From CAZGLR01 sp964526635 (GTDB taxonomy: Bacteria > Zixibacteria > MSB-5A5 > GN15 > JAAZOE01), in NCBI GenBank assembly GCA_964526635.1, contig CAZGLR010000062.1:1-19925 (forward strand): a stretch of DNA of 19,925 nucleotides, written 5' to 3'. The notes below the pieces were generated by a model. That model did not search any database. It saw nothing but the letters and a program-made list of their open reading frames with translations, and was not told where the DNA came from. The stretch's first letter is position 1; each line of letters starts with the position of its first letter. Below, in pieces: positions 1 to 7,499 of this stretch. A program made the position numbers and the translations under genes.

Positions 1-2838
1 CATGCCATCGAGCAGCACGCGGACTTCCTGACCGAGAATATTGAAGACTTCAAGCGATACTTCGCTGGGGCGGCTGTCCGGATTATAGAAACGGATAGTC
101 GTCGTCGGGTTAAATGGATTCGGGTAGTTCTGGCTTAGAGTAAACTCACGCGGAAGCACCGGCGCAGAGCCATCGTCTTCGATATCAGTCGTCAGTCCCA
201 GATCGGCAACAGCCTGACGGAGCGCCTGCCGGGCCGATGCGGCCTCCATAAAGGACAGCGGAAAATCGAAGTATATATAATCGATTGCGGCTTTGCCGCC
301 GATGGAGCGCCATGCAATCGGTTTGCCTTCGGTCAGGGTGGAGTCGACGTTGGAATCGTAGGTGTAAAGAACGTCCGGGCTGCCGGTCACGACTGGCAGG
401 GTTGGTCCGGGGATTCCGGAAACGATTCCGAAGACCGGACCGCTGTGTTGCGCGGCGATCGCGGAATCGTACATCAGGTCAGGATAAAACGGTGACTGCT
501 GGCTGTGTGCACCGACGAAATCGGAGACGATGTTAAAATCACTGCCGACAAAGCTTTTCGGAACAATGCGGTAGTTGATCCCGAAGTATTCGCGATAAAA
601 GCTGCCCAGCGACGATGGCGAATAGAAGATCGTATCGATCATGTTGGTAGTCTGGCTGGTGAAATCGCCCCAGCGGCCGAAGATGATCATCTTGCCGCCC
701 AGTTCGGCGTATTGTTCGATGACATCGGGAATACCGCCGACCGATGGATTGGTGGCAAGATTGTCGGAACTGAGTCCCTCCGCCGCGATAATAATCAGGC
801 CATAGTCGACCAGATCGATAATATCGACATGCTTGCTGCCGGAGTAAGCGGTATCAGAGTAATAGTCGAAATCATATCCATCGAGTCCATCGCGCATAAA
901 CTGGCCGGTGTAGACCTCATCGACAAAATTGGTGCTTGTTGAGGATGTTCGATTCAATGCCAGAATACGGTTCGGGGCCAGGGTGGCGGCTTTGGAAATG
1001 ACCGGTTCGACACCGGCGGTGTCGGAGGTGTTGCCAAGTGTGTCGATTGCAGCAATGAGGTAACTGTGCATGTCGGTTCCCAGGGATGGATCATCATCGA
1101 CAAAAAACGTATCGGCAACCTGGTCAGGCAGCAGGGCGCCATCGCGATAGATTTCATAATGACTGAAATCGAGTGGCTGATCCTTGCCCTGCCAGTTGAG
1201 GAGAATAGCGTCGCGTTGCGGAACAGCGGTGAAACCATCGGGCTGCACCGGAATCGAATACGGCGTCGCAAAGGCTTTTTCAATAGCGATCGATTCGCGG
1301 CCGTCGTTGTCCTCGACGGTCAGGTAAAATTCATATTCCTGTCCCTCGGTGAGACCATCGATCAAATAGCGGGAAGAATCGGAGGCGACCATGAGCGATT
1401 CCGGCTGGGTCGGGGGGACAGTTGTATAATAGAGCCAATAGTGGCTGATGTCGGCGGGGTTGCGCGGTTCCCATTCGACCTGGATACCCTCGCCGGTGCC
1501 GGCGTCGCGGACGGCGGTAATATCAACGCGCGGCAGGGTCATATTGGCGACGTAGGCGGTAGCCAGCGATGCCTGGATCATGCGGGACATATAGTCATAG
1601 TTAATATAGACGGTACTGTCGGAGGGCGAATGGTAATGCGATGAAAACGCGAATTCGTGGACGAATGTGACTGGGTAGCCGACTTCGGCAAACGGCGCAT
1701 GATCGCTATTGAAGGCGATACCGGCAAAGACGGCGTTGATGTTAATGCCGGACAGCGAGTCGGCCAGTCGGGCCCAGAGCTGGCTGTAGGCGATTTCAGG
1801 ACCATAGAAGAGATTGGCGAAACTGTTGTTGGTCTGATGCGCGATCATGTCCATGTTGAGCATGTAGATAATCGAGTCGCCGCGGGCGGCGGCGTTGTAG
1901 GCATAATGTTCCGCGCCGACCAGGCCGGATTCTTCGGAGTCGAAGGTAATGAAGATAATTGTCATGTCGGTTTCGACATCGGCCAGGACGCGGGCGATTT
2001 CGAGCGTGCCGGCTGTCCCTGAGCCGTTGTCGTCGGCGCCGGGAGTGCCGGGGACGACATCATAATGGCCGCCGATGACTACGTGTCGGTTGGGGAAGAC
2101 GGTTCCTTCTTTGACACAAACGACATTATAACTTTGCACAGGACCGAAGCCCAGTTGGAAGCCGGTAAAGGGATCGACATAGATTGAATCATAGCCATAG
2201 TTTGCGAATTGATCGACAATCCAGTCGCGGGCGGCATAGGCAGAGTCGGTACCGGTCAGGCGGGAGGCCAGTTGACCCTGGGATTGAGGTCCGTAGAAGG
2301 CCTGAAGGCGGTCGCTTATTGCTTCGATGGAATCAGCACTAACGTTGGCGATCAGCGTTTCGAGATCTTCAACCTGAATCTCAAAGGTCGGCTTGAGAAC
2401 GGTGGATGACCGAAATTCGATCGTCAAAAAGTCATTGCGGATGGGGCGGAGATTCTGCTCACGGACCGCCGCGGACTTGGTGGCATCGGGGATACGGTAG
2501 ACATGAAGAGCGCCCTGTTCGAACAGGACATCGAGATTTTTGTGGTGATCGTGATGAAACTGGCCATGATCATGATGGGCATCGAGCGCCAGGTCATCTT
2601 TGGATATACCGGTGGCGATCAGTTCATAGTCGAGGGTGGAGGTACTCAGACGGTCGCTTTGGTCCCCCGTGGCGAGCACCAGGTAGCCATCTTCAAGGGC
2701 AATCAAGGGTTCGACGCCGATTACGCGCAGATCGGCGGCCTGTTGATGACTGCTGAGCCGTACACGAAAGAGGTCACCGGCAAAGACGGTGCCGGCGATA
2801 AGAAAGAGCAACATTAGCCCGATAATCGAAAACTTCAT
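1..2838 (-). CDS. Secreted M28-family zinc metallopeptidase with Fn3 repeats and C-terminal sorting domain (3' end outside window)
   Basis: Reads leftward from ATG at 2838-2836 (GGGAG 8 nt upstream) and is still open at base 1, giving 946 residues. Residues 1-20 form a signal peptide ending TVFA. A propeptide-like region follows, with a His-rich patch at 88-99. The M28 aminopeptidase domain lies at about 190-425 and keeps the full two-zinc set: H258 (GGHYD), D270 (ADDNGSG), catalytic E302 with metal ligand E303 (DSEESG), D330 (NMDM) and H380 (SDHAP). Two fibronectin-III-like modules follow at about 432-526 and 527-613, then a roughly 280-residue domain with an alpha/beta look (LIIIAAEG, GGKMIIFGRWG) that I cannot name firmly. 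From about 897 comes a SQNYPNPFNP motif typical of the sorting/FlgD-like domains of FCB bacteria. Predicted role: exported peptidase, probably surface-attached or released. Family assignment is firm; substrate unknown. Confidence 0.93.
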   Translation of the reverse strand, partial: MKFSIIGLMLLFLIAGTVFAGDLFRVRLSSHQQAADLRVIGVEPLIALEDGYLVLATGDQSDRLSTSTLDYELIATGISKDDLALDAHHDHGQFHHDHHKNLDVLFEQGALHVYRIPDATKSAAVREQNLRPIRNDFLTIEFRSSTVLKPTFEIQVEDLETLIANVSADSIEAISDRLQAFYGPQSQGQLASRLTGTDSAYAARDWIVDQFANYGYDSIYVDPFTGFQLGFGPVQSYNVVCVKEGTVFPNRHVVIGGHYDVVPGTPGADDNGSGTAGTLEIARVLADVETDMTIIFITFDSEESGLVGAEHYAYNAAARGDSIIYMLNMDMIAHQTNNSFANLFYGPEIAYSQLWARLADSLSGININAVFAGIAFNSDHAPFAEVGYPVTFVHEFAFSSHYHSPSDSTVYINYDYMSRMIQASLATAYVANMTLPRVDITAVRDAGTGEGIQVEWEPRNPADISHYWLYYTTVPPTQPESLMVASDSSRYLIDGLTEGQEYEFYLTVEDNDGRESIAIEKAFATPYSIPVQPDGFTAVPQRDAILLNWQGKDQPLDFSHYEIYRDGALLPDQVADTFFVDDDPSLGTDMHSYLIAAIDTLGNTSDTAGVEPVISKAATLAPNRILALNRTSSTSTNFVDEVYTGQFMRDGLDGYDFDYYSDTAYSGSKHVDIIDLVDYGLIIIAAEGLSSDNLATNPSVGGIPDVIEQYAELGGKMIIFGRWGDFTSQTTNMIDTIFYSPSSLGSFYREYFGINYRIVPKSFVGSDFNIVSDFVGAHSQQSPFYPDLMYDSAIAAQHSGPVFGIVSGIPGPTLPVVTGSPDVLYTYDSNVDSTLTEGKPIAWRSIGGKAAIDYIYFDFPLSFMEAASARQALRQAVADLGLTTDIEDDGSAPVLPREFTLSQNYPNPFNPTTTIRFYNPDSRPSEVSLEVFNILGQEVRVLLDGM

Positions 2839-3184
2839 ACCAGTATCTCCCAAAGGTCCACAGAATAGTACGTAATCCACCTATCGAGTATAATATACCC
2901 GGTTGTGAGAATCTGTAAAGCCCCAAAGCTGAACAGATTTGGGGTATTGTACATTCTATATAATTCCCTCTTTATGACTCTTGTTCCGCTATTTCGTTTA
3001 AATAAAACGTTTTGACGAACCGTCGATATAACCAACAGGACCATATGTTAATGGATGATTAAAAAAGCTCAAATAGGGATGGGTTGACGGTTTAACGGTC
3101 ACTTTGAGGTTGACACAATTGAGATTGCCGGTCATCTTACCTATCTTAAATAATGTGAGCTCTCTGACAGGAGTAGCAGGCGCC
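2839..3184. other. Intergenic region between divergent genes
   Basis: 346 bp without a credible gene. It holds the leftward promoter described separately and a perfect 7-bp inverted repeat, CCCCAAA (2921-2927) and TTTGGGG (2938-2944), with a 10-nt loop just upstream of that promoter's -35. There is also a short palindrome-like CGTTT/AAACG pair at 2995-3009. On the rightward side, TTGACA at 3110-3115 with CATCTT 17 bp downstream (3133-3138) is the only promoter-like pair I see for the HNH gene, and its -10 is poor. Small reading frames here lack homology-like features. Confidence 0.5.
2890..2919 (-). promoter_or_regulatory. Putative sigma70 promoter of the M28 peptidase gene
   Basis: On the minus strand, TTTACA (2919-2914) is followed after 16 bp by TATATT (2897-2892), or after 18 bp by TATTAT (2895-2890). 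The predicted start of transcription is near 2883, leaving a leader of about 45 nt before the ATG at 2838. This is a sequence match only. Confidence 0.4.
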
Positions 3185-3691
3185 ATGATTAACAGCTCGG
3201 TGCTCATGCTTAACCAGAACTACGAACCGCTCACGGTCTGCTCGGTACGACGCGCTATTGTCATGCAGCTTCTCGGCAAAGTCGACGTAGTCGAAACTTA
3301 TGACGGTAAAATAGTCCGTTCGCCGAATTTTTCGATGCCCCTACCGTCCGTCGTCCGGTTAAGCTGGTATGTCAAGGTACCTTACAAAAAAGTGCTCTTG
3401 ACGCGTAAGAACATAATTAAACGGGATCAGCATACCTGTCAGTATTGCGGTGATACGCGCGGTCCGATGACGGTTGACCATGTTATTCCGCGTCGCCTGG
3501 GCGGCAAGGATGAATGGGAGAACCTCGTGTGTGCCTGTGCCCGCTGCAATAACAAAAAGGCCGATCAAAGCCCCGCGCAGGCTGGTTTGAAACTCAAACG
3601 GCGCCCGCGGCGGCCTAATCATATTGCGTTTATCCAGAGTTTTGTCGGCATTTGCGACGATAGCTGGCGGCAGTATCTGTTCCTCGACTGA
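3185..3691 (+). CDS. HNH endonuclease family protein
   Basis: 168 residues. The reading frame can be extended upstream to a TTG at 3104, but ATG 3185 fits the family N-terminus (SSVLMLNQNYEPLTVCS) and has CAGGAG/GCAGG just upstream. The N-terminal half resembles the helical region found before the nuclease fold in stand-alone bacterial HNH proteins. The C-terminal half is a zinc-bracketed HNH fold: C85-x2-C88, VDHVIPRRLGG with D98-H99 (general-base His), ENLV, then C118-x2-C121 followed by NNKK. Predicted metal-dependent DNA nuclease in the McrA-like HNH superfamily. No methylase or restriction partner is beside it; trpS follows after 20 bp and may be co-transcribed. Its biological job (repair, restriction or other) cannot be read from the sequence. 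Confidence 0.88.
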   Translation: MINSSVLMLNQNYEPLTVCSVRRAIVMQLLGKVDVVETYDGKIVRSPNFSMPLPSVVRLSWYVKVPYKKVLLTRKNIIKRDQHTCQYCGDTRGPMTVDHVIPRRLGGKDEWENLVCACARCNNKKADQSPAQAGLKLKRRPRRPNHIAFIQSFVGICDDSWRQYLFLD

Positions 3692-3711
3692 TTTTCGATT
3701 TGGAGCGCATC

Positions 3712-4686
3712 ATGGAAACAATTCTTTCCGGTATGCAGCCGACAGGGCATTTGCATCTTGGAAACTACGAAGGCGCCCTGAAAAACTGGGTGAACCTGCA
3801 GAATGATTATGACATGTTTTTGTGTATTGTCGACTGGCATGCCCTCACCGCCGATTATGAGCATACCGCTGATCTCAAAGAACGTGTTTTTGAGATGGCG
3901 GTGGATTTTCTGGCCGGCGGTCTCGATCCGGAGAAGTGCGCGATATTTATCCAATCCGAGGTCAAGGAGCATGCCGAGCTGCATCTGCTTTTGTCGATGA
4001 TGACGACCGTGCCGACATTGACCCGTCTGCCCACCTATCTTGAGAAGAAAGAAAGCCAGGGACTGGATACCTATGGCTTCCTGGGCTATCCGGTGCTGCA
4101 GGCGGCCGATATTCTGCTGTATAATGCCCATAAAGTGCCGGTGGGGAAGGACCAGGAAAAGCATATCTGGCTGGCGGCGGATCTCGCTGGTCGGTTTAAT
4201 AATACCTATGGTGAAACGTTTAACCTGCCCCAGGTCAAATTGACGAAATTCCCGACGATTCCCGGCCTCGATGGCCGCAAAATGTCAAAATCGCTGGATA
4301 ACCATATTACGCTGGCCGAAAGTGACGAGGAAACGGCCAACAAGCTGAAGAAGATGTTTACCGATCCGGAGAAACTCCGCAAGGGAGACCCCGGTCGCCC
4401 CGAAGTTTGCCCCGTATATTATTTGCACCAGATTTATACCGCGGGTCATGAGACCGAAATCGCTCCGCCGTGTCGTTCCGGCGAACTGGGATGTGTCGAT
4501 TGCAAGAAAAAACTGACGGCGAATCTCAATTCAGCCCTGGCGCCAATCCGCGAGAAACGAAAAAAAATAGTTGAAAAACCCTCTGAGGTGTTCGATGTTC
4601 TCAAGGATGGCGGTGCGAAAGCCCGTGCGCGCGCCGTGGAAACCATGGACAAGGTACGGAAAAACATGCACATGAAGTATTATTGA
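3712..4686 (+). CDS. trpS: Tryptophanyl-tRNA synthetase, probable [4Fe-4S] type
   Basis: 324 residues, close to the usual length of bacterial TrpRS. Start ATG 3712 has GGAG 6 nt upstream and gives the family N-terminus METILSGMQPTG; an upstream TTG (3700) has no such support. Class I signatures are intact: HLGN at 15-18 (HIGH motif) and KMSKS at 190-194. It charges tRNA-Trp in the cytoplasm. The C-terminal part contains Cys233, Cys254, Cys261 and Cys264, a C-x20-C-x6-C-x2-C arrangement close to the one that binds an iron-sulfur cluster in the Thermotoga maritima enzyme and is thought to aid anticodon recognition. The stop TGA overlaps the next ATG by one base (TGATG), pointing to translational coupling with scpA. 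Confidence 0.97.
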   Translation: METILSGMQPTGHLHLGNYEGALKNWVNLQNDYDMFLCIVDWHALTADYEHTADLKERVFEMAVDFLAGGLDPEKCAIFIQSEVKEHAELHLLLSMMTTVPTLTRLPTYLEKKESQGLDTYGFLGYPVLQAADILLYNAHKVPVGKDQEKHIWLAADLAGRFNNTYGETFNLPQVKLTKFPTIPGLDGRKMSKSLDNHITLAESDEETANKLKKMFTDPEKLRKGDPGRPEVCPVYYLHQIYTAGHETEIAPPCRSGELGCVDCKKKLTANLNSALAPIREKRKKIVEKPSEVFDVLKDGGAKARARAVETMDKVRKNMHMKYY

Positions 4687-5483
4687 TGACCATAACAACC
4701 AAGAACTACTCCGTTGATCTTGACATATTTCAGGGTCCGATGGACCTGCTTCTCTACCTGATCAATCGTGACGAAATCGACATCTACGATATCCCGGTCG
4801 CCCGGATTACCGAACAGTACCTGAAATATGTTGAGGTGCTGAAACTTCTGAATCTGGAAAACGCCGGCGAGTATATTTTGATGGCTGCGACGTTGATTCG
4901 GATCAAAGCCCGGATGCTGTTGCCGCGGGAAAGCGGTGAGGATGAAGAGGGCGATCCCCGTGAGGAATTGACCCGGGCGCTTCTCGAATATCGCAAGTTC
5001 AAGGAAGCCGGCGATATTTTACGGGAACAGCGCGAAAATGAAGCGCATGTTCACCCGGTCAGGGCGCTCGATGGTGTCGAAACGGGCACCCATAAGGTGC
5101 TGGCTGAGGAATCGACGCTGTATGATCTCCTGACGGCGTTTCATGATGTTATGACCAACCTCGAAAATCATGACGCCTATCTGGTTAATTATCAGGAGAT
5201 CAATATTGAGGATCGCATGGCGGTTATTCGCCGGATATTGACCGAACGGGAATGGGCGACATTTGGTGATTTTTTTGCCGATGCCCGCCGGAAGATCGTC
5301 GCCATAGTGACATTTCTCGCTATCCTCGATATGGTCAAGCATAATCGTTTGCGGGTACGCCAGTCGGTATCGTTTGCTGAAATCCGGATTTATCGCACGG
5401 AGCTGTTGCATACGGACTGGGACGTGGCCGCGGAGGAATCATCCCAAGAGGCATACACTGAGGAAGTAACGGTCGACGTATGA
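4686..5483 (+). CDS. scpA: Segregation and condensation protein A
   Basis: 265 residues, normal kleisin size. It starts with ATG 4686 overlapping the trpS stop; a TTG one codon earlier is less likely. The N-terminal kleisin helical region is clear (LDIFQGPMDLLLYLI, then IDIYDIPVARITEQY and LENAGEYILMAATLIRIKARMLLP). An acidic linker follows (GEDEEGDPREEL), and the C-terminal winged helix ends in RIYRTELLHT. ScpA bridges the SMC ATPase heads and binds ScpB, forming the condensin that organises and separates chromosomes. Its TGA overlaps the scpB ATG by four bases (ATGA), the common scpAB arrangement, which favours equal production of the two subunits. SMC itself is not in the window. Confidence 0.97.
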   Translation: MTITTKNYSVDLDIFQGPMDLLLYLINRDEIDIYDIPVARITEQYLKYVEVLKLLNLENAGEYILMAATLIRIKARMLLPRESGEDEEGDPREELTRALLEYRKFKEAGDILREQRENEAHVHPVRALDGVETGTHKVLAEESTLYDLLTAFHDVMTNLENHDAYLVNYQEINIEDRMAVIRRILTEREWATFGDFFADARRKIVAIVTFLAILDMVKHNRLRVRQSVSFAEIRIYRTELLHTDWDVAAEESSQEAYTEEVTVDV

Positions 5484-6610
5484 GCAAAGATGACAACATA
5501 AATTGCACAATTGAAGCATTGATTCTGGCATCACCCGAACCGGTTCCGGTGCGGAAAATTTGTGATGTCATGGACGAGGTGAATCCATCGCGGGTACGTG
5601 AGGCGATTGCGGATTTGAACAATGTATACATGGGCTGTGGATCGAGTTTTCGTATTCGTGAAGTGGCCGGCGGGTATCAGTTTTATATTCTGCCGGATTT
5701 CGAACAGCCGGTGAAAAAACTGCTGACCCGAGAAAAGACGATTCGGCTGACGCGCGCGGCCCTGGAATCGCTGGCGATTATCGCCTATAAGCAGCCGGTA
5801 ACCAAGGTCGAACTGGAGCATATTCGCGGGGTGGCCTCCGATGGCGTGCTGAATAACCTGCTGCAGCATAAACTGATTGCGATTGCCGGCCGGGCTAATG
5901 CGCCGGGGCGCCCGCTCTTGTACAAGACTACTTCGGAGTTTTTGAAGTTCTTCGGCCTGAACCGTCTTTCCGACCTGCCGCGCATGGATGAGATCGAAGA
6001 GATGATTCGGGAAGAAACCCAGAGCATGGACCAGATCGCCCTGCCGTTTACTGAGACAAGTAGTGTCATCAATCCCGAAAAGCTGGCCGAACTCGAAGCG
6101 GCCCGCACCGGAGAGCCGTCGAATGGCAATGGCAATGGTAACGGAAGCGGCAACGGTGACTCCGAGACAGATCATCAACTGGTAAATATGATAACTGTCG
6201 ATCGGCAGTTGTTTGATGTGTCGTCTTCAGATGACGACTTCGATGATGACTTCGAGCGTGATGAAAACAGTGATGATGATTTTGAGCGCTGTGTCGATGA
6301 TGAAGTCTTCGAAGCTGAGTGCGAATTCGATGGTGAAGATATTGTCGATGATAATGAAGCAATGGTCGTCTCGGGCATACCCGCGGCACATCCCGAAGAT
6401 TCTTCGCGTTTCAGGTCTGAAGTAGTCGATTTGCTGCCGCCGGCGGTACAGGCGGCGACGACGCTTGATGAAGATGATCTCGACAATGGCTTCGAAGATG
6501 AATTTGATGACGAAGAAGATGACGAAGACGACACCTTCATTGACTTGGAAGCCGAAGATACCGAGGCGCCTGTTGGAGAAGAGGGCGATACCTCCTCCGA
6601 ACGCGAATAA
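5480..6610 (+). CDS. scpB: Segregation and condensation protein B with long acidic C-terminal tail
   Basis: 376 residues, about twice the usual ScpB length. Residues 1 to about 190 are a complete ScpB with two winged-helix domains (IEALILASPEPVPVRKI; GGYQFYILPDF; RAALESLAIIAYKQPVTKVE; GRPLLYKTT). Residues 214-226 are a flexible Asn-Gly repeat linker, and from about 230 to the end the chain is dominated by Asp and Glu with Ser, including a run around DDEEDDEDD. ScpB dimers bind ScpA and SMC in the condensin complex. The tail is one uninterrupted frame with no sign of frameshift, and its own termination codon lies just before rluB, so it is a real extension. It is probably disordered and could mimic DNA charge, but this is inference. 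Confidence 0.95.
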   Translation: MSKDDNINCTIEALILASPEPVPVRKICDVMDEVNPSRVREAIADLNNVYMGCGSSFRIREVAGGYQFYILPDFEQPVKKLLTREKTIRLTRAALESLAIIAYKQPVTKVELEHIRGVASDGVLNNLLQHKLIAIAGRANAPGRPLLYKTTSEFLKFFGLNRLSDLPRMDEIEEMIREETQSMDQIALPFTETSSVINPEKLAELEAARTGEPSNGNGNGNGSGNGDSETDHQLVNMITVDRQLFDVSSSDDDFDDDFERDENSDDDFERCVDDEVFEAECEFDGEDIVDDNEAMVVSGIPAAHPEDSSRFRSEVVDLLPPAVQAATTLDEDDLDNGFEDEFDDEEDDEDDTFIDLEAEDTEAPVGEEGDTSSERE

Positions 6611-6622
6611 TAAATTCACCTG

Positions 6623-7360
6623 ATGCGAATCAATAAATTCCTGGCGGCGTGTGGTGTCACCTCACGCCGCAATGCCGACGTGCTCGTCCAGGAGGGGCGG
6701 GTGACGGTCAACGGTGAAGTTGTCGAGAAGCCGGGGTTCTCAGTCGATGAGGAATCCGATGACGTCAGGGTCGATGGCCGCCGGATAACGCTCAAGACAA
6801 CATTTACATATATTCTCCTCAACAAACCGGCGGGGTTTATTACTTCGCTGAAGGACCCCTTTGAGCGTCGTACGATCCGGGATCTTATTGCAAATGTGCC
6901 GCAGCGGGTATATCCTGTCGGGCGGCTGGATCGCGATACCGAAGGAGTTCTCCTTTGTACTGATGACGGTGAACTGGCGTTTCGGCTGACTCACCCGCGG
7001 CATGAGGTAAGGAAAGTCTATCATGCGACTGTGACCGGGGTGGTTGACCCAAAGACACTGGAGCATCTGACGCGAGGGGTGGAGCTGCCCGACGGCGCGA
7101 TCGGGAAAGCCCGGGAGGTTTCGGTGATTAACACGGAAGCCGGAACGAGCGAGGTGGAACTGGTGTTGACCGAGGGGCGAAAACGGGAAGTGAAACATCT
7201 GTGTGCGGCAATAGGTCATCCCGTCATCAGCCTGGTACGCGTTGAATTTGCCGGGCTGAAAGCCGGTTCGTTACCGATTGGACAATGGCGGGAGCTGAGC
7301 ACCGATGAAGTGGCCTCGGTGAAAGCACTGGTCAATCTGACAGGGAATCAGTCAGATTAA
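6623..7360 (+). CDS. rluB: RsuA/RluB-family pseudouridine synthase
   Basis: 245 residues. An N-terminal S4 RNA-binding domain (MRINKFLAACGVTSRRNAD, about 1-60) is followed by the pseudouridine synthase fold with catalytic Asp103 in GRLDRDTEGVLL, and the family segments LNKPAGFITS, RLTHPRHEVRKVYHA and EGRKREVKH. Likely modifies 23S rRNA in the peptidyl-transferase region, as RluB does. The choice of RluB over RsuA rests on family resemblance and on the common scpA-scpB-rluB order. The gene starts 12 nt after the scpB stop. No clear Shine-Dalgarno is visible, so re-initiation after scpB is plausible. Confidence 0.93.
   Translation: MRINKFLAACGVTSRRNADVLVQEGRVTVNGEVVEKPGFSVDEESDDVRVDGRRITLKTTFTYILLNKPAGFITSLKDPFERRTIRDLIANVPQRVYPVGRLDRDTEGVLLCTDDGELAFRLTHPRHEVRKVYHATVTGVVDPKTLEHLTRGVELPDGAIGKAREVSVINTEAGTSEVELVLTEGRKREVKHLCAAIGHPVISLVRVEFAGLKAGSLPIGQWRELSTDEVASVKALVNLTGNQSD
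7334..7358 (+). terminator. Inverted repeat at the 3' end of rluB, possible weak terminator
   Basis: AATCTGAC (7334-7341) and GTCAGATT (7351-7358) form a perfect 8-bp stem with a 9-nt loop overlapping the rluB stop codon. The following sequence is AT-rich but lacks an immediate T run, so this is at best a weak terminator or a 3'-end stabilising hairpin. Confidence 0.3.
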
Positions 7361-7423
7361 TCAATTTGAGGTATTTCTTTGTTTCTCAATCAATTTTTTC
7401 GCATGTGCGTAGAGAATTTTTTG

Positions 7424-7453
7424 TTGATTTGGGATTACCTGCCGATATATAAA
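7424..7453 (+). promoter_or_regulatory. Putative sigma70 promoter of mreB
   Basis: TTGATT (7424-7429) is followed by TATATA (7446-7451, 16-bp spacer) or TATAAA (7448-7453, 18-bp spacer). It lies in an AT-rich stretch between the rluB stop and mreB and gives a leader of roughly 40 nt. Confidence 0.45.
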
Positions 7454-7487
7454 ACACGGACGAGGGTCGCACGCACAGGAGAACGCC

Positions 7488-7499
7488 GGAGGGACTTTG
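7488..7499 (+). promoter_or_regulatory. Ribosome binding site deciding a TTG start for mreB
   Basis: GGAGGG (7488-7493) sits three bases before TTG (7497-7499). No ATG or GTG is available in frame upstream, and the protein from this TTG matches the conserved MreB N-terminus, so TTG is the initiator. Confidence 0.75.

Noticed and set aside
285..2817. Several rightward open frames of 66-192 codons
   Set aside because: They lie opposite the leftward peptidase, whose frame is continuous and carries all M28 metal ligands. The rightward translations show no domain motifs.
3104..3184. TTG-started extension of the HNH protein
   Set aside because: Family N-termini begin near ATG 3185, and the extension overlaps the intergenic promoter-like sequence.
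6175..6540. Leftward frame encoding a poly-Ser protein
   Set aside because: It is the antisense reading of the Asp/Glu codons in the scpB tail; low complexity with no start signal.
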